Part shown: piece after piece, positions 23,848-33,941 of the stretch
Layout of the letters: every line of letters starts with the position of its first letter
How positions within the stretch are numbered: the first letter of the stretch is position 1
From: Cheiracanthium punctorium
Taxonomy: Eukaryota; Arthropoda; Arachnida; Araneae; Cheiracanthiidae
Length of the DNA: 64,000 nucleotides
Direction: 5' to 3'
NCBI GenBank assembly: GCA_038373885.1
Contig: JAWZYV010013285.1
Location: 930,001 to 994,000, forward strand
Notes under the pieces: model-generated
What the model saw: only the letters and a program-made list of their open reading frames with translations
Databases searched by the model: none
Told to the model about the DNA's origin: nothing
Translations under genes and position numbers: made by a program

Positions 23848-26800
23848 TCAGTTGCTGCACCACTGTTTCATTTTATCTGCCGCAGTTGACGTTATGGTGG
23901 GACCTTCATGATGTCCTAACTTCCGAACTTCGTAACGATCGTTGGGGTTGATTTTTGTGATCTCATAGGGTCCGAAGAACTTGGGTCGCAGCTTTAGTCC
24001 AGTTCCAAACTGAGTTCGTTGTATTGCCACTTTGTCACCGATCTTGTATTTACAGGCTGGTTTACGTCGTTTGTTATACTGTCGTATATTTTCTTCCTGT
24101 AAACGGAGGATATTTCGTTTAGCTTCGATACGTAACGTTTCTTTGTCATCAATAATTCTTTGCTGGTGTTCCTCGTCAAGAAGTTGTTTAATCTGTAGGT
24201 CCTCCTGTTGTTTCATTTGAACACCAATTAAAAGTTCGAAAGGTGTGAATTTTGTACTGCGTGTGGTGGTACTATTTAAGATACGTTGCAATCGCGGGAC
24301 GTATTTAAACCATTTGTCAGGTTCATCTATAGCTAACTTAGTTAAAACGGGGATAATTGTGCCATGAATGCGTTCAACCTGACCGTTTCCACGTGGTACA
24401 CCTGTCGTAATTGAAATGTGTTCAATATACTGTTCCTGGCAGTAGCTTTGAAATTCTGAAGATGTGAATGCGCTACCTTTGTCTGTGATGATTTTTGAAG
24501 GGTTGCCAAATGTAGTTTGTTGCAAGGATAGTTTGTCCAAGGCATCTTTCGTAGAGGTTGACTTCACGGGATAGATCCATATAAATTTCGAAAAGGCATC
24601 AATTACTGTAAAAATATATTTATAACATTTTTTTGTCGATGGTAAAGGTCCTAAAAAGTCGCAATGGTAACATTCAAGAGGTGCATCACCTTTTGGAATT
24701 GGGTGAAGCAATCCTTCTTGTTTTCCAGATTTTCGCGAGGAGAGAATGCAAGGAATACAATTTGAAATAATTTCTTGAACCAATTTCTTAAGTTGAGGGA
24801 TGTAAAATTCACGAGAAACAATTGATTCGGTTTTTTGTGAGGCAAAATGACCTTGTGAATGGGCGTTTAGCACGATTTCTTTCTGCATCATTTGTGGGAC
24901 TACTAAAAGTTCGGTATCCTTATGAAGTTTATAAAGAATGCCGTTTTTAACTAAATATTCATCGGAAGGTGTAGATTCGAGCATAGATTTAATTTGAGTT
25001 ATAAATTCATCTTGATCTTGGGCATTTTTCACCTTTTGAGTGATATCATTTGTGGTAATAGCAAGAATGGGGTTACGACTTAAAGCGTCAACATGTTTCA
25101 TCTGTCTACCGGATCGATGACAAACTTCATAATCAAAGTCCTCTAACATCAATGCCCATCGAGCAATTTTAGCTGGTAGATCTTTTTTGTGCATCGTTTT
25201 TTGGAAAGCATCGCAATCTGTGATAATTTTAAATTTTGTACCTAGCAAGTAGGTGCGAAATTTCTTTAGCGCCTCAACGACGGCGAGAACTTCCAGTTCG
25301 TAACTGTGATATTTTTCTTGTTGAACTGTAGTTTTACGGCTAAAATAATGAATAGGATGAAACTGTCCATCATCTGATTTTTGTAAGAGCACAGCGCCAA
25401 AACCTAAGGAGCTTGCATCAGTGTGGAGTTCTAATGGGTATCCTTGTTGAAAAACATGAAGAACTGGGTTTTGTGAAAGAATGTTTTTCAGGTGTTGAAA
25501 AGCTGCTATTTGTTCAGGGCCAAAATTAAATTCTACATTATCCCGAAGGAGGTCACTTAATGGTCTAGCAATCAGCGCATAATTTGGAATAAACTTTCTA
25601 AAGTAACTTGTTAGTCCAAGAAAACTTTGAACTTGTTTAGGGTTTTGAGGTTGTGGGAATTTTTGAACTGCCTGTGTCTTGGTAAGTGACGGTTTAACTA
25701 CTCCGTTTTCGATAATATAACCAAGGAATTCTATCTTTCGTTGTAAAAATTGGCACTTTTTTAAGTTCAATTCGAGGCCATAATCTGCAGCTGTTTGGAG
25801 AACTAGGCGCAATTTTTGTAGGCCTTCGACTTCGTCATTAGATGGTATGAGAAGATCGTCCATGTAAACAATAAGAATGTTATCGCGAATGAGATCTCTA
25901 AAAACTGTATAAACATATCGTTGAAAAACACTAGGGCTGTTGGATAATCCAAATGGAACTCGTAAAAATTCGTACTGGCCTTCATGAGTTACGAAAGAAG
26001 TATATTTAGTGCTGTTAGGGTCCATAGGTACATGAAAGAAACCATTTTTAAGGTCAAGTGTAGTGAAAATCCGAGATGTTCCAAGTTTATCTAAGGCTTC
26101 TTCTATGAGTGGTAAGGGAAATTTATCTTTTATCATTTTTCTATTAAGCCTGCGGTAATCAACACAAAGTCTGTAATCTCCAGTTTTTTTCTTACATAGA
26201 ACAATCGGGGCGGCGTAATCAGAGCAACTTTGTTTAATAATTCCATCATTTAACCAATCTTGAATTTGTTTTTCCACAATTTTCTGTTCAGCAAAAGGGA
26301 GTCTTCGAGAGCGTTGTGCTACGGGTATTTCATCTTGTAATAAAATAGTCATCTGAATTTCAGTGTCTTTAACTTTATGGGGTTTGTAGGAAGTAACGAT
26401 ATTTTGAACTTCCTCACGAATTTCAGAATTCAAAATGTGTGAAAGATCAAATGGAAAAGTTTGGTCATTAGAAATATTAGCAATATTAACGAAAATGTTA
26501 TCATCAAGGGTACCGCATAAATGAATACCGTCTTTATCAAATGTAAATTGGGTTTGCTGCAAAAAGTCGCTTCCGATAATCACATCAAAAGGAATCAAGT
26601 CATCTTTTAGAACATGTATTTTAGCAGGTAAAGTAATCTTTTGAATTTCGATGGAATCCTGGAAAAACCCGAGGCTATGAACTTCGTTTCGGCCAATTCC
26701 TGAAAAGGGAATGGTGTTGGAATGCAATGGTGGCGAACCGATTCTTCGATGTGTTTTCTCATTAATAAGGGTTGCTTGTGACCCAGTGTCACAGAGTGCT

Positions 26801-28164
26801 GTCAATTGAATTCCTGCAAGTTGAATGTCAACATGCATGGGATTTTTCGATGAAGTTTGAGGAGATAGCACATTTACAGTTTTATCAGGAGTAGGTTTTT
26901 GAGATTCAGGTTTTGGTTTCGAATTTCGAGAACTTTTGGGACAATTAGCATGAACATGACCAAAATTTTTACATCCATAGCATTGTTTACCATGTGACTT
27001 ATTCAAACATTGGTTGCTTTTATGACCCTTCAAGCCACAAGAATAACATACTGGTTGTGTATTTGGGTTACGTTTATTGTCGAGTTTCACATTAAGGTTG
27101 GTATCATCGAATTTTTTCTGATTATTTTGTCTGAAATGTTGAGAACTGTTAAAGATTTTTTCATAAATCTTTAATTTTTCCTTGAATTCTGGGATGGATT
27201 TACAACCGTAAAGGAAAATTTTATTGTGTGATGAATCTGGAATTCCATTTATAACATATTCAATCAGGGAGGGATCATCAAGAGATCCTTTGTGTGCCAA
27301 ATCTCTCATAGCTAAGAAATATTCTTGTAGGGTTTCAAACGGTTTCATACGTCGAGATTCCATTAATTGATGTAACTGAATGCTGTTAATTTTGTCAGAA
27401 AATTCCTCTAGCAAATGGTGCTTCAATTGTTCCCAATTTGTGATTCCACGAATAGACCTAATTAAAGTTTGAGCGGGACCAGTCAAACATTTTCTAACAA
27501 AAGTAATTTGGTGAATTGGATTGTTTATTTGGTACAAATAAAAAATTTCTTCAACGTCGGATATGAAATTCTCAATGCTATAATTATCGCGAGACGAAAA
27601 AGGTTTTATTAAATCAACAACGTCTTTGAGACTAAATAATTGGAAAGAGGAACTCGTAGTTTCGACTGAAGGCAATAAATTCTGAGCTGATTCACTAAAA
27701 GGAATCTGTGTCTGTTGCTTATCCGAAAATTCTTTTGCGTCAGGGGTGGGTGGGGAGGGAGTACTATTTTCACCCACGACGTTATTTGTTTGAGATGAAC
27801 TGTCAACCGGATGTGAATCATTGACTTCGCTTTCCGAAAGATCGGAAGAATCTGCTTTTAATAACGATAAATCATTAAGACTCGTAAGAATGGTGTTAGC
27901 ACACTTATCTGGGTCAGTTGAGAATTCTAAATGAAGTAAATTGCAAATAGAAATTAGGTCTTTAAGTGAAAACTCTTTAAGTACTTTTTGTTTCGTTTCT
28001 TCTAACTCGAATGGCTGTGGGAAACCTGTAAATTTGCGTAATCTCGCGCGATTTTGTCTATCGCCGTCTGTACCAAAAATTAAGCGATGTAAAACCTTTA
28101 TTTGACTCGTACTACCAATTTTTAACGATTTTGCGATATTGGGGTAATCGCTGAGAGTAGACAT
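23848..28164 (-). CDS. Gag-Pol polyprotein of Ty3/gypsy retrotransposon, with DEK-like N-terminus
   Basis: One 1438-residue frame without stop or frameshift, so Gag and Pol are made as a single precursor. Residues 20-100 resemble the DEK pseudo-SAP/SAP region (LHRLIFG, KFTGFP, LISICNLLHLE). An acidic/serine linker runs to about 170, and the Gag capsid core covers about 175-340. Two CCHC zinc knuckles follow at 373-386 and 395-408. The protease has DTG at 459-461. The reverse transcriptase spans about 605-780 with D704 and YMDD at 767-770. RNase H has D916, E956, D973 and D1026. The integrase zinc site is H1102, H1106, C1136, C1139. Its catalytic residues D1169, D1228 and E1264 have exactly 35 residues between the last two. 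A GPY/F-like module is near 1390-1412. No env follows. The ATG at 28162-28164 gives the longest frame. All catalytic residues are present, so the protein is probably functional; that is an inference. Confidence 0.95.
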   Translation of the reverse strand: MSTLSDYPNIAKSLKIGSTSQIKVLHRLIFGTDGDRQNRARLRKFTGFPQPFELEETKQKVLKEFSLKDLISICNLLHLEFSTDPDKCANTILTSLNDLSLLKADSSDLSESEVNDSHPVDSSSQTNNVVGENSTPSPPTPDAKEFSDKQQTQIPFSESAQNLLPSVETTSSSFQLFSLKDVVDLIKPFSSRDNYSIENFISDVEEIFYLYQINNPIHQITFVRKCLTGPAQTLIRSIRGITNWEQLKHHLLEEFSDKINSIQLHQLMESRRMKPFETLQEYFLAMRDLAHKGSLDDPSLIEYVINGIPDSSHNKIFLYGCKSIPEFKEKLKIYEKIFNSSQHFRQNNQKKFDDTNLNVKLDNKRNPNTQPVCYSCGLKGHKSNQCLNKSHGKQCYGCKNFGHVHANCPKSSRNSKPKPESQKPTPDKTVNVLSPQTSSKNPMHVDIQLAGIQLTALCDTGSQATLINEKTHRRIGSPPLHSNTIPFSGIGRNEVHSLGFFQDSIEIQKITLPAKIHVLKDDLIPFDVIIGSDFLQQTQFTFDKDGIHLCGTLDDNIFVNIANISNDQTFPFDLSHILNSEIREEVQNIVTSYKPHKVKDTEIQMTILLQDEIPVAQRSRRLPFAEQKIVEKQIQDWLNDGIIKQSCSDYAAPIVLCKKKTGDYRLCVDYRRLNRKMIKDKFPLPLIEEALDKLGTSRIFTTLDLKNGFFHVPMDPNSTKYTSFVTHEGQYEFLRVPFGLSNSPSVFQRYVYTVFRDLIRDNILIVYMDDLLIPSNDEVEGLQKLRLVLQTAADYGLELNLKKCQFLQRKIEFLGYIIENGVVKPSLTKTQAVQKFPQPQNPKQVQSFLGLTSYFRKFIPNYALIARPLSDLLRDNVEFNFGPEQIAAFQHLKNILSQNPVLHVFQQGYPLELHTDASSLGFGAVLLQKSDDGQFHPIHYFSRKTTVQQEKYHSYELEVLAVVEALKKFRTYLLGTKFKIITDCDAFQKTMHKKDLPAKIARWALMLEDFDYEVCHRSGRQMKHVDALSRNPILAITTNDITQKVKNAQDQDEFITQIKSMLESTPSDEYLVKNGILYKLHKDTELLVVPQMMQKEIVLNAHSQGHFASQKTESIVSREFYIPQLKKLVQEIISNCIPCILSSRKSGKQEGLLHPIPKGDAPLECYHCDFLGPLPSTKKCYKYIFTVIDAFSKFIWIYPVKSTSTKDALDKLSLQQTTFGNPSKIITDKGSAFTSSEFQSYCQEQYIEHISITTGVPRGNGQVERIHGTIIPVLTKLAIDEPDKWFKYVPRLQRILNSTTTRSTKFTPFELLIGVQMKQQEDLQIKQLLDEEHQQRIIDDKETLRIEAKRNILRLQEENIRQYNKRRKPACKYKIGDKVAIQRTQFGTGLKLRPKFFGPYEITKINPNDRYEVRKLGHHEGPTITSTAADKMKQWCSN

Positions 28165-28921
28165 GATTATATATATTCAAATAGTTACTGTACACAGATA
28201 TGCAAAACCAAGATCAAAACTCAAACACTTCGGAATTTAAAATAGAATTTCAGTATCAAACATTTTCTTCACATTAAGACATTTAAATCTCATTAAAAGA
28301 ATATAGAGACTGTTCTCAAAAATATGCATCAGAATAACAATATAATATGTTTCAAAACTGTATTCAATTCACAACAAATCAAAATGTATACGAAATACGT
28401 GTTCTTCAAATGTTGCTGTTCAAGAAAACGAAGGTATATAATTCAACCAAACTTCTAATTACCAATCTTTCAAATTACGCATCAAAATATTCATCAAATC
28501 ATCAAATTATTCCTCGAAATCATCAAATAAATTCATCAAAGTAGAAAGCCAAGAAAACAGAAGTAATAAAGTCAACGTCAAAGTCGCATCAAAAAAAGAA
28601 TTTCGCATCAATTAAAAAATTCTTGCATCAAAATAACGTTGAAATATTTCCTCAGTTTTCTTATATCTTGAATGAGATGAGCATTTCATTAATCATCGAC
28701 ATTTTCTTGAACAAGCATCAACGTATGCATCAAGTAATTAGAATATGATTAGAATGTACTTACAGTTTGTGTTTCTGTTCTTGTTTCGGCATTCCATGAA
28801 AATATTATCCTCTGTAGCACATCACTTTTAATTTCGCTGACATATAAATCACAAGAACAATAAATATTACAAGAAATGTATTAACTTTTTTAGTTCCGGT
28901 ACTGTATCTAGGGGATGTGCG
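28165..28921 (-). promoter_or_regulatory. Retrotransposon leader with repeated TTGATG motif
   Basis: The ~760-bp region between primer-binding site and Gag start has no long open frame in sense. On the minus strand it carries TTGATG ten times (CATCAA on plus) between about 28479 and 28732, often as TTGATGC or TTGATGA, plus one variant near 28326. Such leaders usually hold packaging signals and control Gag translation; a role for this repeat is inference. Confidence 0.6.
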
Positions 28922-28942
28922 GATTCGAACGGCGAGCACCCA
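28922..28942 (-). promoter_or_regulatory. Primer-binding site candidate
   Basis: Directly inside the 5' LTR the sense strand reads TGGGTGCTCGCCGTTCGAA. It starts with TGG, as expected for pairing with a tRNA 3' CCA end. I cannot name the primer tRNA: the GTTCGAATCC that follows looks tRNA-like but at a spacing that does not fit a normal acceptor stem. Confidence 0.7.
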
Positions 28943-29219
28943 TGTAGGATGGAGCTAGCGCTCCAAATTAAATAGACGTTAATCTTTTTAAACATTTAAT
29001 GAGACGAAACTTTAATACAACGACGACACTAACATTTAAAAACATTGAGAGGTAGAAATAAAAATAACATCAAGAGAGCTATTCTGCTCTTTTAACATCG
29101 CACGTCTGCCCAGTCTCGTTCTCCGTCTAGAGTGTTCTTTGGCGGGGGAACAACTGGCGGGAGTTGAAGTTATAGTTCGTTCAGTGGTGTTGCCACAGCA
29201 GAACTAATTATTATCCACA
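28943..29219 (-). repeat. 5' LTR
   Basis: 277 bp, the apparently identical partner of 23442-23718. Its outer edge meets the TACA target duplication at 29220-29223. Confidence 0.95.
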
Positions 29220-29223
29220 TACA

Positions 29224-31205
29224 TTACACAGCACTAAATGCTATAATGCTAAGAAAACATTAAATGAAAATTGAAATTGAAATTCAAAACAAAAGGTAAA
29301 CAATGGATAGTCATTGCTATATCATGCCATTTATCGCACCAAAACAAGCCGCCAAAAGAAAGCGTGCCAAAAAGTAATGATACTAAAGCTGTACCCAGTT
29401 TTGTTGGTTAACAAGAAACTAACTAGATGCTGCAAAAATTCTCTGATAAAAAAATAGTTTAATGAAATCGTCTGATAATGTATAAGTAAACAAAACAGCT
29501 CCGCATTAATTACTTTATGAAAAAAAAAATTCCATGCTTTAGAATTGGTAAAACTGCTTACAAGTTTTCGCATTCAGAGGGGGGGGGGATTCCACATTCC
29601 TTAAAATAGTATTCTGAAGCAAAAGTTTTCGTCTTGCATATCTTAAGTCCTGTTTAATGGCAAATCTTTAATAAAAAAAATGCGAATCTCATTAAAAATT
29701 CTAATCCTGATTTCGAAATAATGGCTTCTAACATTTGCAAACGATTTGCATATTCGTCTTGCACTCTTAAGACTTGATGATTATCAGTTGTGAAAATTAC
29801 TAGAAATAAAACACAGACCTTGTGATTAAGAAGACATTAAGGGTTATTATAGCACGTATCTTGAAGTGCTTCTATTCTGTACCCAAGAGTTTCGAAATTA
29901 TGGAGAAGCAAATAAGGGTGGCTTTGATTGAGATTTTTGTTCTGCAGGCGACACCAAAAATGCGGCGTGAAATTAAAAATTACACATGCGGTTTTCTTTG
30001 ATATTAATAGATGTACAACATAAATAAAAGCTACCTATTGGTTAATAAATATATTTTTAGGAATGCTAAACACTTATTAAGAACGACTTTCATCAAGAGA
30101 ATGCGTTTTTTTATTGCGGTACAGAATTACCCCCACTAAATTACTGCCATACTTTTTTTAATATTCTTTGAATTTAATTGTTGTTCTGATATTTAGAAGT
30201 GACTATTGTAAAAAATACCGTGATTTAATTGAAAATTAAATCACATCCCGGTACAAAGATAGCAACTTATAATCCGCATGAGATCCTTAAAATCGTGGAA
30301 AAATTGATATTTTTTATTGCATTTGTTTATTCTTAATGCAATTAAATATAAAAGTAGTTTTCTAACTTTTAACCAAAAGTATGCATGGTTAAAATTAAAA
30401 GAATATTTTAAATAAACATTAATGATTCACTGGCAATGCAATAAAGATTTAACATGCTCAAAATCACATTTTTAAAACACTTATTTACAAGGAAAATCAC
30501 TAAATACATCACTAAATCACATCCTGAAGTTGTATATCTTGTATTCCCTCAAGATATTTCTGGTCCTACTGAAATACTAAAAAATAACTTTTTGCTGTCT
30601 GACGAGACAACGGCTAGACATAGACAAACATTTACAATATTTCGTTCCACATTTTTATAGAATTTATTGCATTACTCTAGTGGATATAGATTTAAAATTT
30701 TTATTATTTATTATTTCTACAGGTTTCTATTTCATTTCATAGTCTGCGAACATGCCATAAAGTCGTAAAACATGAGTTTGATTAGATTTGAAATACGACT
30801 TGGAGCTGAAATACCTCGTAAATACGTAAATCTGATAACCATCCAGTATTAAGGCATGGCTGAGTTCGTTTTACTCGTGCATCGTAGTTATTGGAAATGA
30901 TGATTTCTAGTGAAATTTAAATGTTCTTATTTCATATTTCAATTTAATGTTTCCCAGTTTTGAATTTCTTTTGAAGCCATTAAAAGCACTGTGTAAACAA
31001 CTGCATTACAGAAGGCCAATTATTAAATCGCCATACATCAAAAAATGTCCAGAGTTTGCAAATTCCACTCAAGGAATGGAAAAAAAAAACAGTCAATTAT
31101 TTTTTTGCTTATGGATTGATTTTGGTTGAGATTCTGATCAATCCCTTAATCCATAAATGAAATGACATCACAGAAAGAGACACACGAATCCCTTTGGTTC
31201 TGAAA
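29224..31205. other. AT-rich non-coding stretch
   Basis: No supportable feature. A run of G (about 29578-29588) and short chance frames only. Confidence 0.6.
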
Positions 31206-31342
31206 TATTCCATCCGATCCACTTATAGTAGACCTTGTTTTCTGGATATTCCACCTGGTCCACTTTTAGTAGACCTTGTTCCTGGATGTTCCATCTGATC
31301 CACTTTTAGTAGACCTTGTTTGTGGATGTTCCATCTATTTCA
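31206..31342. repeat. 40-bp minisatellite, about 3.3 units
   Basis: Unit T(A/G)TTCCA(T/C)C(C/T)G(A/G)TCCACTT, then (A/T)TAGTAGACCTTGTT and a variable end. It starts at 31206, 31247, 31287 and, partially, 31327. Copies differ at a few positions each. Confidence 0.85.
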
Positions 31343-31483
31343 CGCATTCCAATGTTTCCTAGATATTTCAACTGACCTCGCTATAGCCAACTCCAATATC
31401 GAAAGTAAGCAACTGTCTATGTGTGCGTTCTTACTCTCTTTTATTTGTTGTCAAAAGTAAAGACGTGTACTTCTTGTAACATA

Positions 31484-33375
31484 CAGCTGCGGAAAAAAAA
31501 GGTCCCACTTGCTCTTTATTTCACCGTCCTTCATCGTACAGTAAAGTTATATATACCATTCGTTTGCAAATAACGCGTACTTTAATTTACTATTAATTTA
31601 ATTTGCATCAGGGGCCGTCTTCATATTTAATTCTGCACCAACTTCGTTTTTCTCAATGGCAACCCCGTATTTTGACTTTCTTAAACGAAAGAAAACCTTC
31701 AAATTACCCTAAATATACATTTTCACCAATTTTCTACGATAATTTCCGGAGATATTGCGAATTAATTTTTGCGCGTTTTTAAGGGACTTTCTGCAAATTG
31801 AAAAGCGCTATTTGTAGGTTCCGAACTTTTCGCGTTTCATTAATTTCGCTCGCGAAAGTTAAAAGAAATTAATATTATTTTCAAGGAAAATATTGTTTCC
31901 AACGCTCTTAAAGTTTTTTATACTGAGAATATCAAGGTTAGAAATTAGAATATTTTATTCCTTGGTCCAAATGACCCGTGAGTTCATAATTCCTTGGTTC
32001 GTACACATGATTTAAGGGAAAAATGCAAAATGACTGATCACGATTTTGAAAATCTTTGTAATTTTGAAATTGTTATTAAGTATTTCCGTTGATGGTTCTC
32101 TTAGACAGGTGAAATGTTGGCAGGAGTTAGAGGCTGCTCTCTGCTCTTCTGACTACAAGCATGAATATTACTCAGCTATGGTCGAAATTGAAGAATGATT
32201 TCCTGACAGAAAATTTATTTGTTTGAATTTCATGTAAAAAAACGCAATTACTTTTTGCCGACCCAATATTATCACGGTGTTTGTTATTCCACTTTCTTCA
32301 TTTAATTCTATCGTCTGCAATATGCAATATTCTTAAGACTTTTGGTGGTATTTTAATTTATAGTTAGATGAAAATTTAGACAGAAAAACGTGATTTTGAA
32401 TGTTTGATTAAGTATGGGGAAGTCCAAAGACCTAATGTTTCCGATATTAAAAAAGGTCACATTCATGCCTGGAAAGTTGAGGATGTTAGTTTTTCAGAAA
32501 TTGGACGTTATATTAGAAGACATACATCTACTGCATCTAATTCTATAGCTGGAGAATATTTTATTTGGGGGAATATGGCAGCGGAGGCAACAATACACGC
32601 TTTATAGAATCACCATCAAACTGTAAAAACCTCTAATTTATTTGCTTCAAAATTTATATTTTTTAATACTGGTATCTTTTACTGTGTTTTTGCACAAAAT
32701 AAATCTAATTTACGTTCATTTCATGCAACTTTCAAACCATTTTCACTTAATAAATTTATATATGGTCCCTTAACTCAGAAAATAACACATTTTATTTAAT
32801 ATAAATTAAACTACTGAACGTAAAAATTTGAAATTTTGCACAGACATGTAATATTACTTTCTGCATCGATTTCCATCGAAATTTGGCTAGGTCGCTATTC
32901 ATAATTTTTTTGAATATTAATTTAATAATTCATAATTCATATTAATAATTTATTAAAAACCATAAAAACATTAAATTATGTTTGGGTCGTTTAGTTCTAA
33001 TAGTAAGAATAAAAATCAGCTTCTTGCTATCAATTTTATATGAGATATGAATTGAAGTATGAAAAAATATTTTAACATTGGGAGAGGGGGATTTTGGGTG
33101 CTCATAACTCATTCATTTTCAGTCCAAATTTATTGAAAATTGGTGTCCGGGGTCAAAATGAGCTAAATTTTTGAAATATGAAGTGAAATCTAGGGGTTGC
33201 TATTGAGAAAAAAAAAGTTGGTGCGAATTTTAATATGTAGATGGCCCCTTATGCAATTTTTATGCATAGCAAATTAAAGTGTACGTCAATCGTAAACGAT
33301 TGGTATCTGTAACTTTGCTGTACGACGAACGACGGACGAAAAAATTGCAAGTGGGACTTTTTTTTTCCGCAGCTG
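31484..33375. mobile_element. Tc1/mariner-like element with ~200-bp inverted repeats
   Basis: A 1892-bp element flanked by TA (31482-31483 and 33376-33377). Its ends CAGCTGCGGAAAAAAAAGGT and the matching complement continue as diverged inverted repeats for about 200 bp (31484-31680 against 33178-33375). These include TCCCACTTGC, CGTACAG.AAAGTTA, ACTTTAATTT, GGGGCC and CTCAAT.GCAACCCC blocks. The only coding remnant is a short helix-turn-helix at 32416-32550. A decayed end of the same family is at 3368-3590. Confidence 0.85.
32404..32607 (+). pseudogene. N-terminal helix-turn-helix fragment of a Tc1-like transposase
   Basis: A 67-codon frame. The part VSDIKKGHIHAWKVEDVSF and then EIGRYIRRHTSTASN matches the spacing of the first DNA-binding domain of Tc1-type transposases (the general form is an R-G-x-I stretch, then G-x-S, then I-A, then a serine/threonine-rich recognition helix). 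The remaining reading frame is unrelated, and no DDE residues are found within the element. It is a residue of an internal deletion. Confidence 0.6.
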
Positions 33376-33531
33376 TACATACAATTTTCAATCCGGTTCT
33401 ATGATTTTTGTAGAAATTTATTTATTAAGTTGTGTACTATCATTTATCGACAGTTAAGATTACCAAACAACCATGTAGTTGATACTAAGCAAGATAGGAT
33501 TACTTCACAATTGAATTCAGGGAAGCCCTAA

Positions 33532-33941
33532 TACATATATCTGAAATGTAAAGGCACGTAGACGGCCCAAGACGGTTCAGAATCATACAGAAATGTGAAA
33601 TCGGAAATGTCGTACCTGTTTGTAATCACAATGAAAGAACTGTTGATCTAAATTCTTAATAAAGTTTCATAAACAATGAGCTTTTCTGCGAGGCATTCAT
33701 CAATGAAAAAAATAGAATTTTCAAACTATTAGTTTTAGTAAAGTGTTTTCTGTAAAAAATACGTTCTTTTTTTGGAGAACGTGGTCGGAAAATTCACTGT
33801 TACTTCAACACTTCGTCCAAAATGATTATTAACGGGTACATGAAGACGGCATTTTCGACCCCACACTGCAATGGGATTAAACGTTTTGGTCCTATCTGCC
33901 TGCCTTTACAGTTTTGACATATAGTTTAGGACTACCCTGTA
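33532..33941. mobile_element. Mariner-type non-autonomous element, relic B
   Basis: The left part (TGTAAAGGCA, then CAAGACGGTTCAGAATCATA) and the right part (complement TACAGGGTAGTCCTAAAC, then TGTAAAGGCAGGC) form diverged inverted repeats about 80 bp long. The block GATTATTAACGGGTACATGA (33822-33841) is nearly the same as one in relic A at about 21877, and the GTGGTCGGAAAATTCACT block is inverted relative to relic A. No coding sequence. Confidence 0.6.

Larger units (their letters stand above)
23442..29219 (-). mobile_element. Complete Ty3/gypsy-type LTR retrotransposon
   Basis: A 5778-bp element in minus orientation: 5' LTR 28943-29219, leader, single Gag-Pol frame 28164-23848, short 3' untranslated part, 3' LTR 23442-23718. 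Both LTRs are 277 bp, run TG...CA and read as identical base for base. A 4-bp duplication TACA flanks it (23438-23441 and 29220-29223). Identical LTRs, an intact frame and a clean duplication point to a recent insertion that could still be active. The RT-RNase H-integrase order assigns it to Ty3/gypsy (Metaviridae); I do not name the clade. Confidence 0.95.

Noticed and set aside
23994..27821. Short frames within the Gag-Pol region in other frames
   Set aside because: They are shadows of the 1438-codon frame.
28901..28942. A tRNA gene at the primer-binding site
   Set aside because: GTTCGAATCC looks like a B box, but no cloverleaf fits and the position is that of a primer-binding site.
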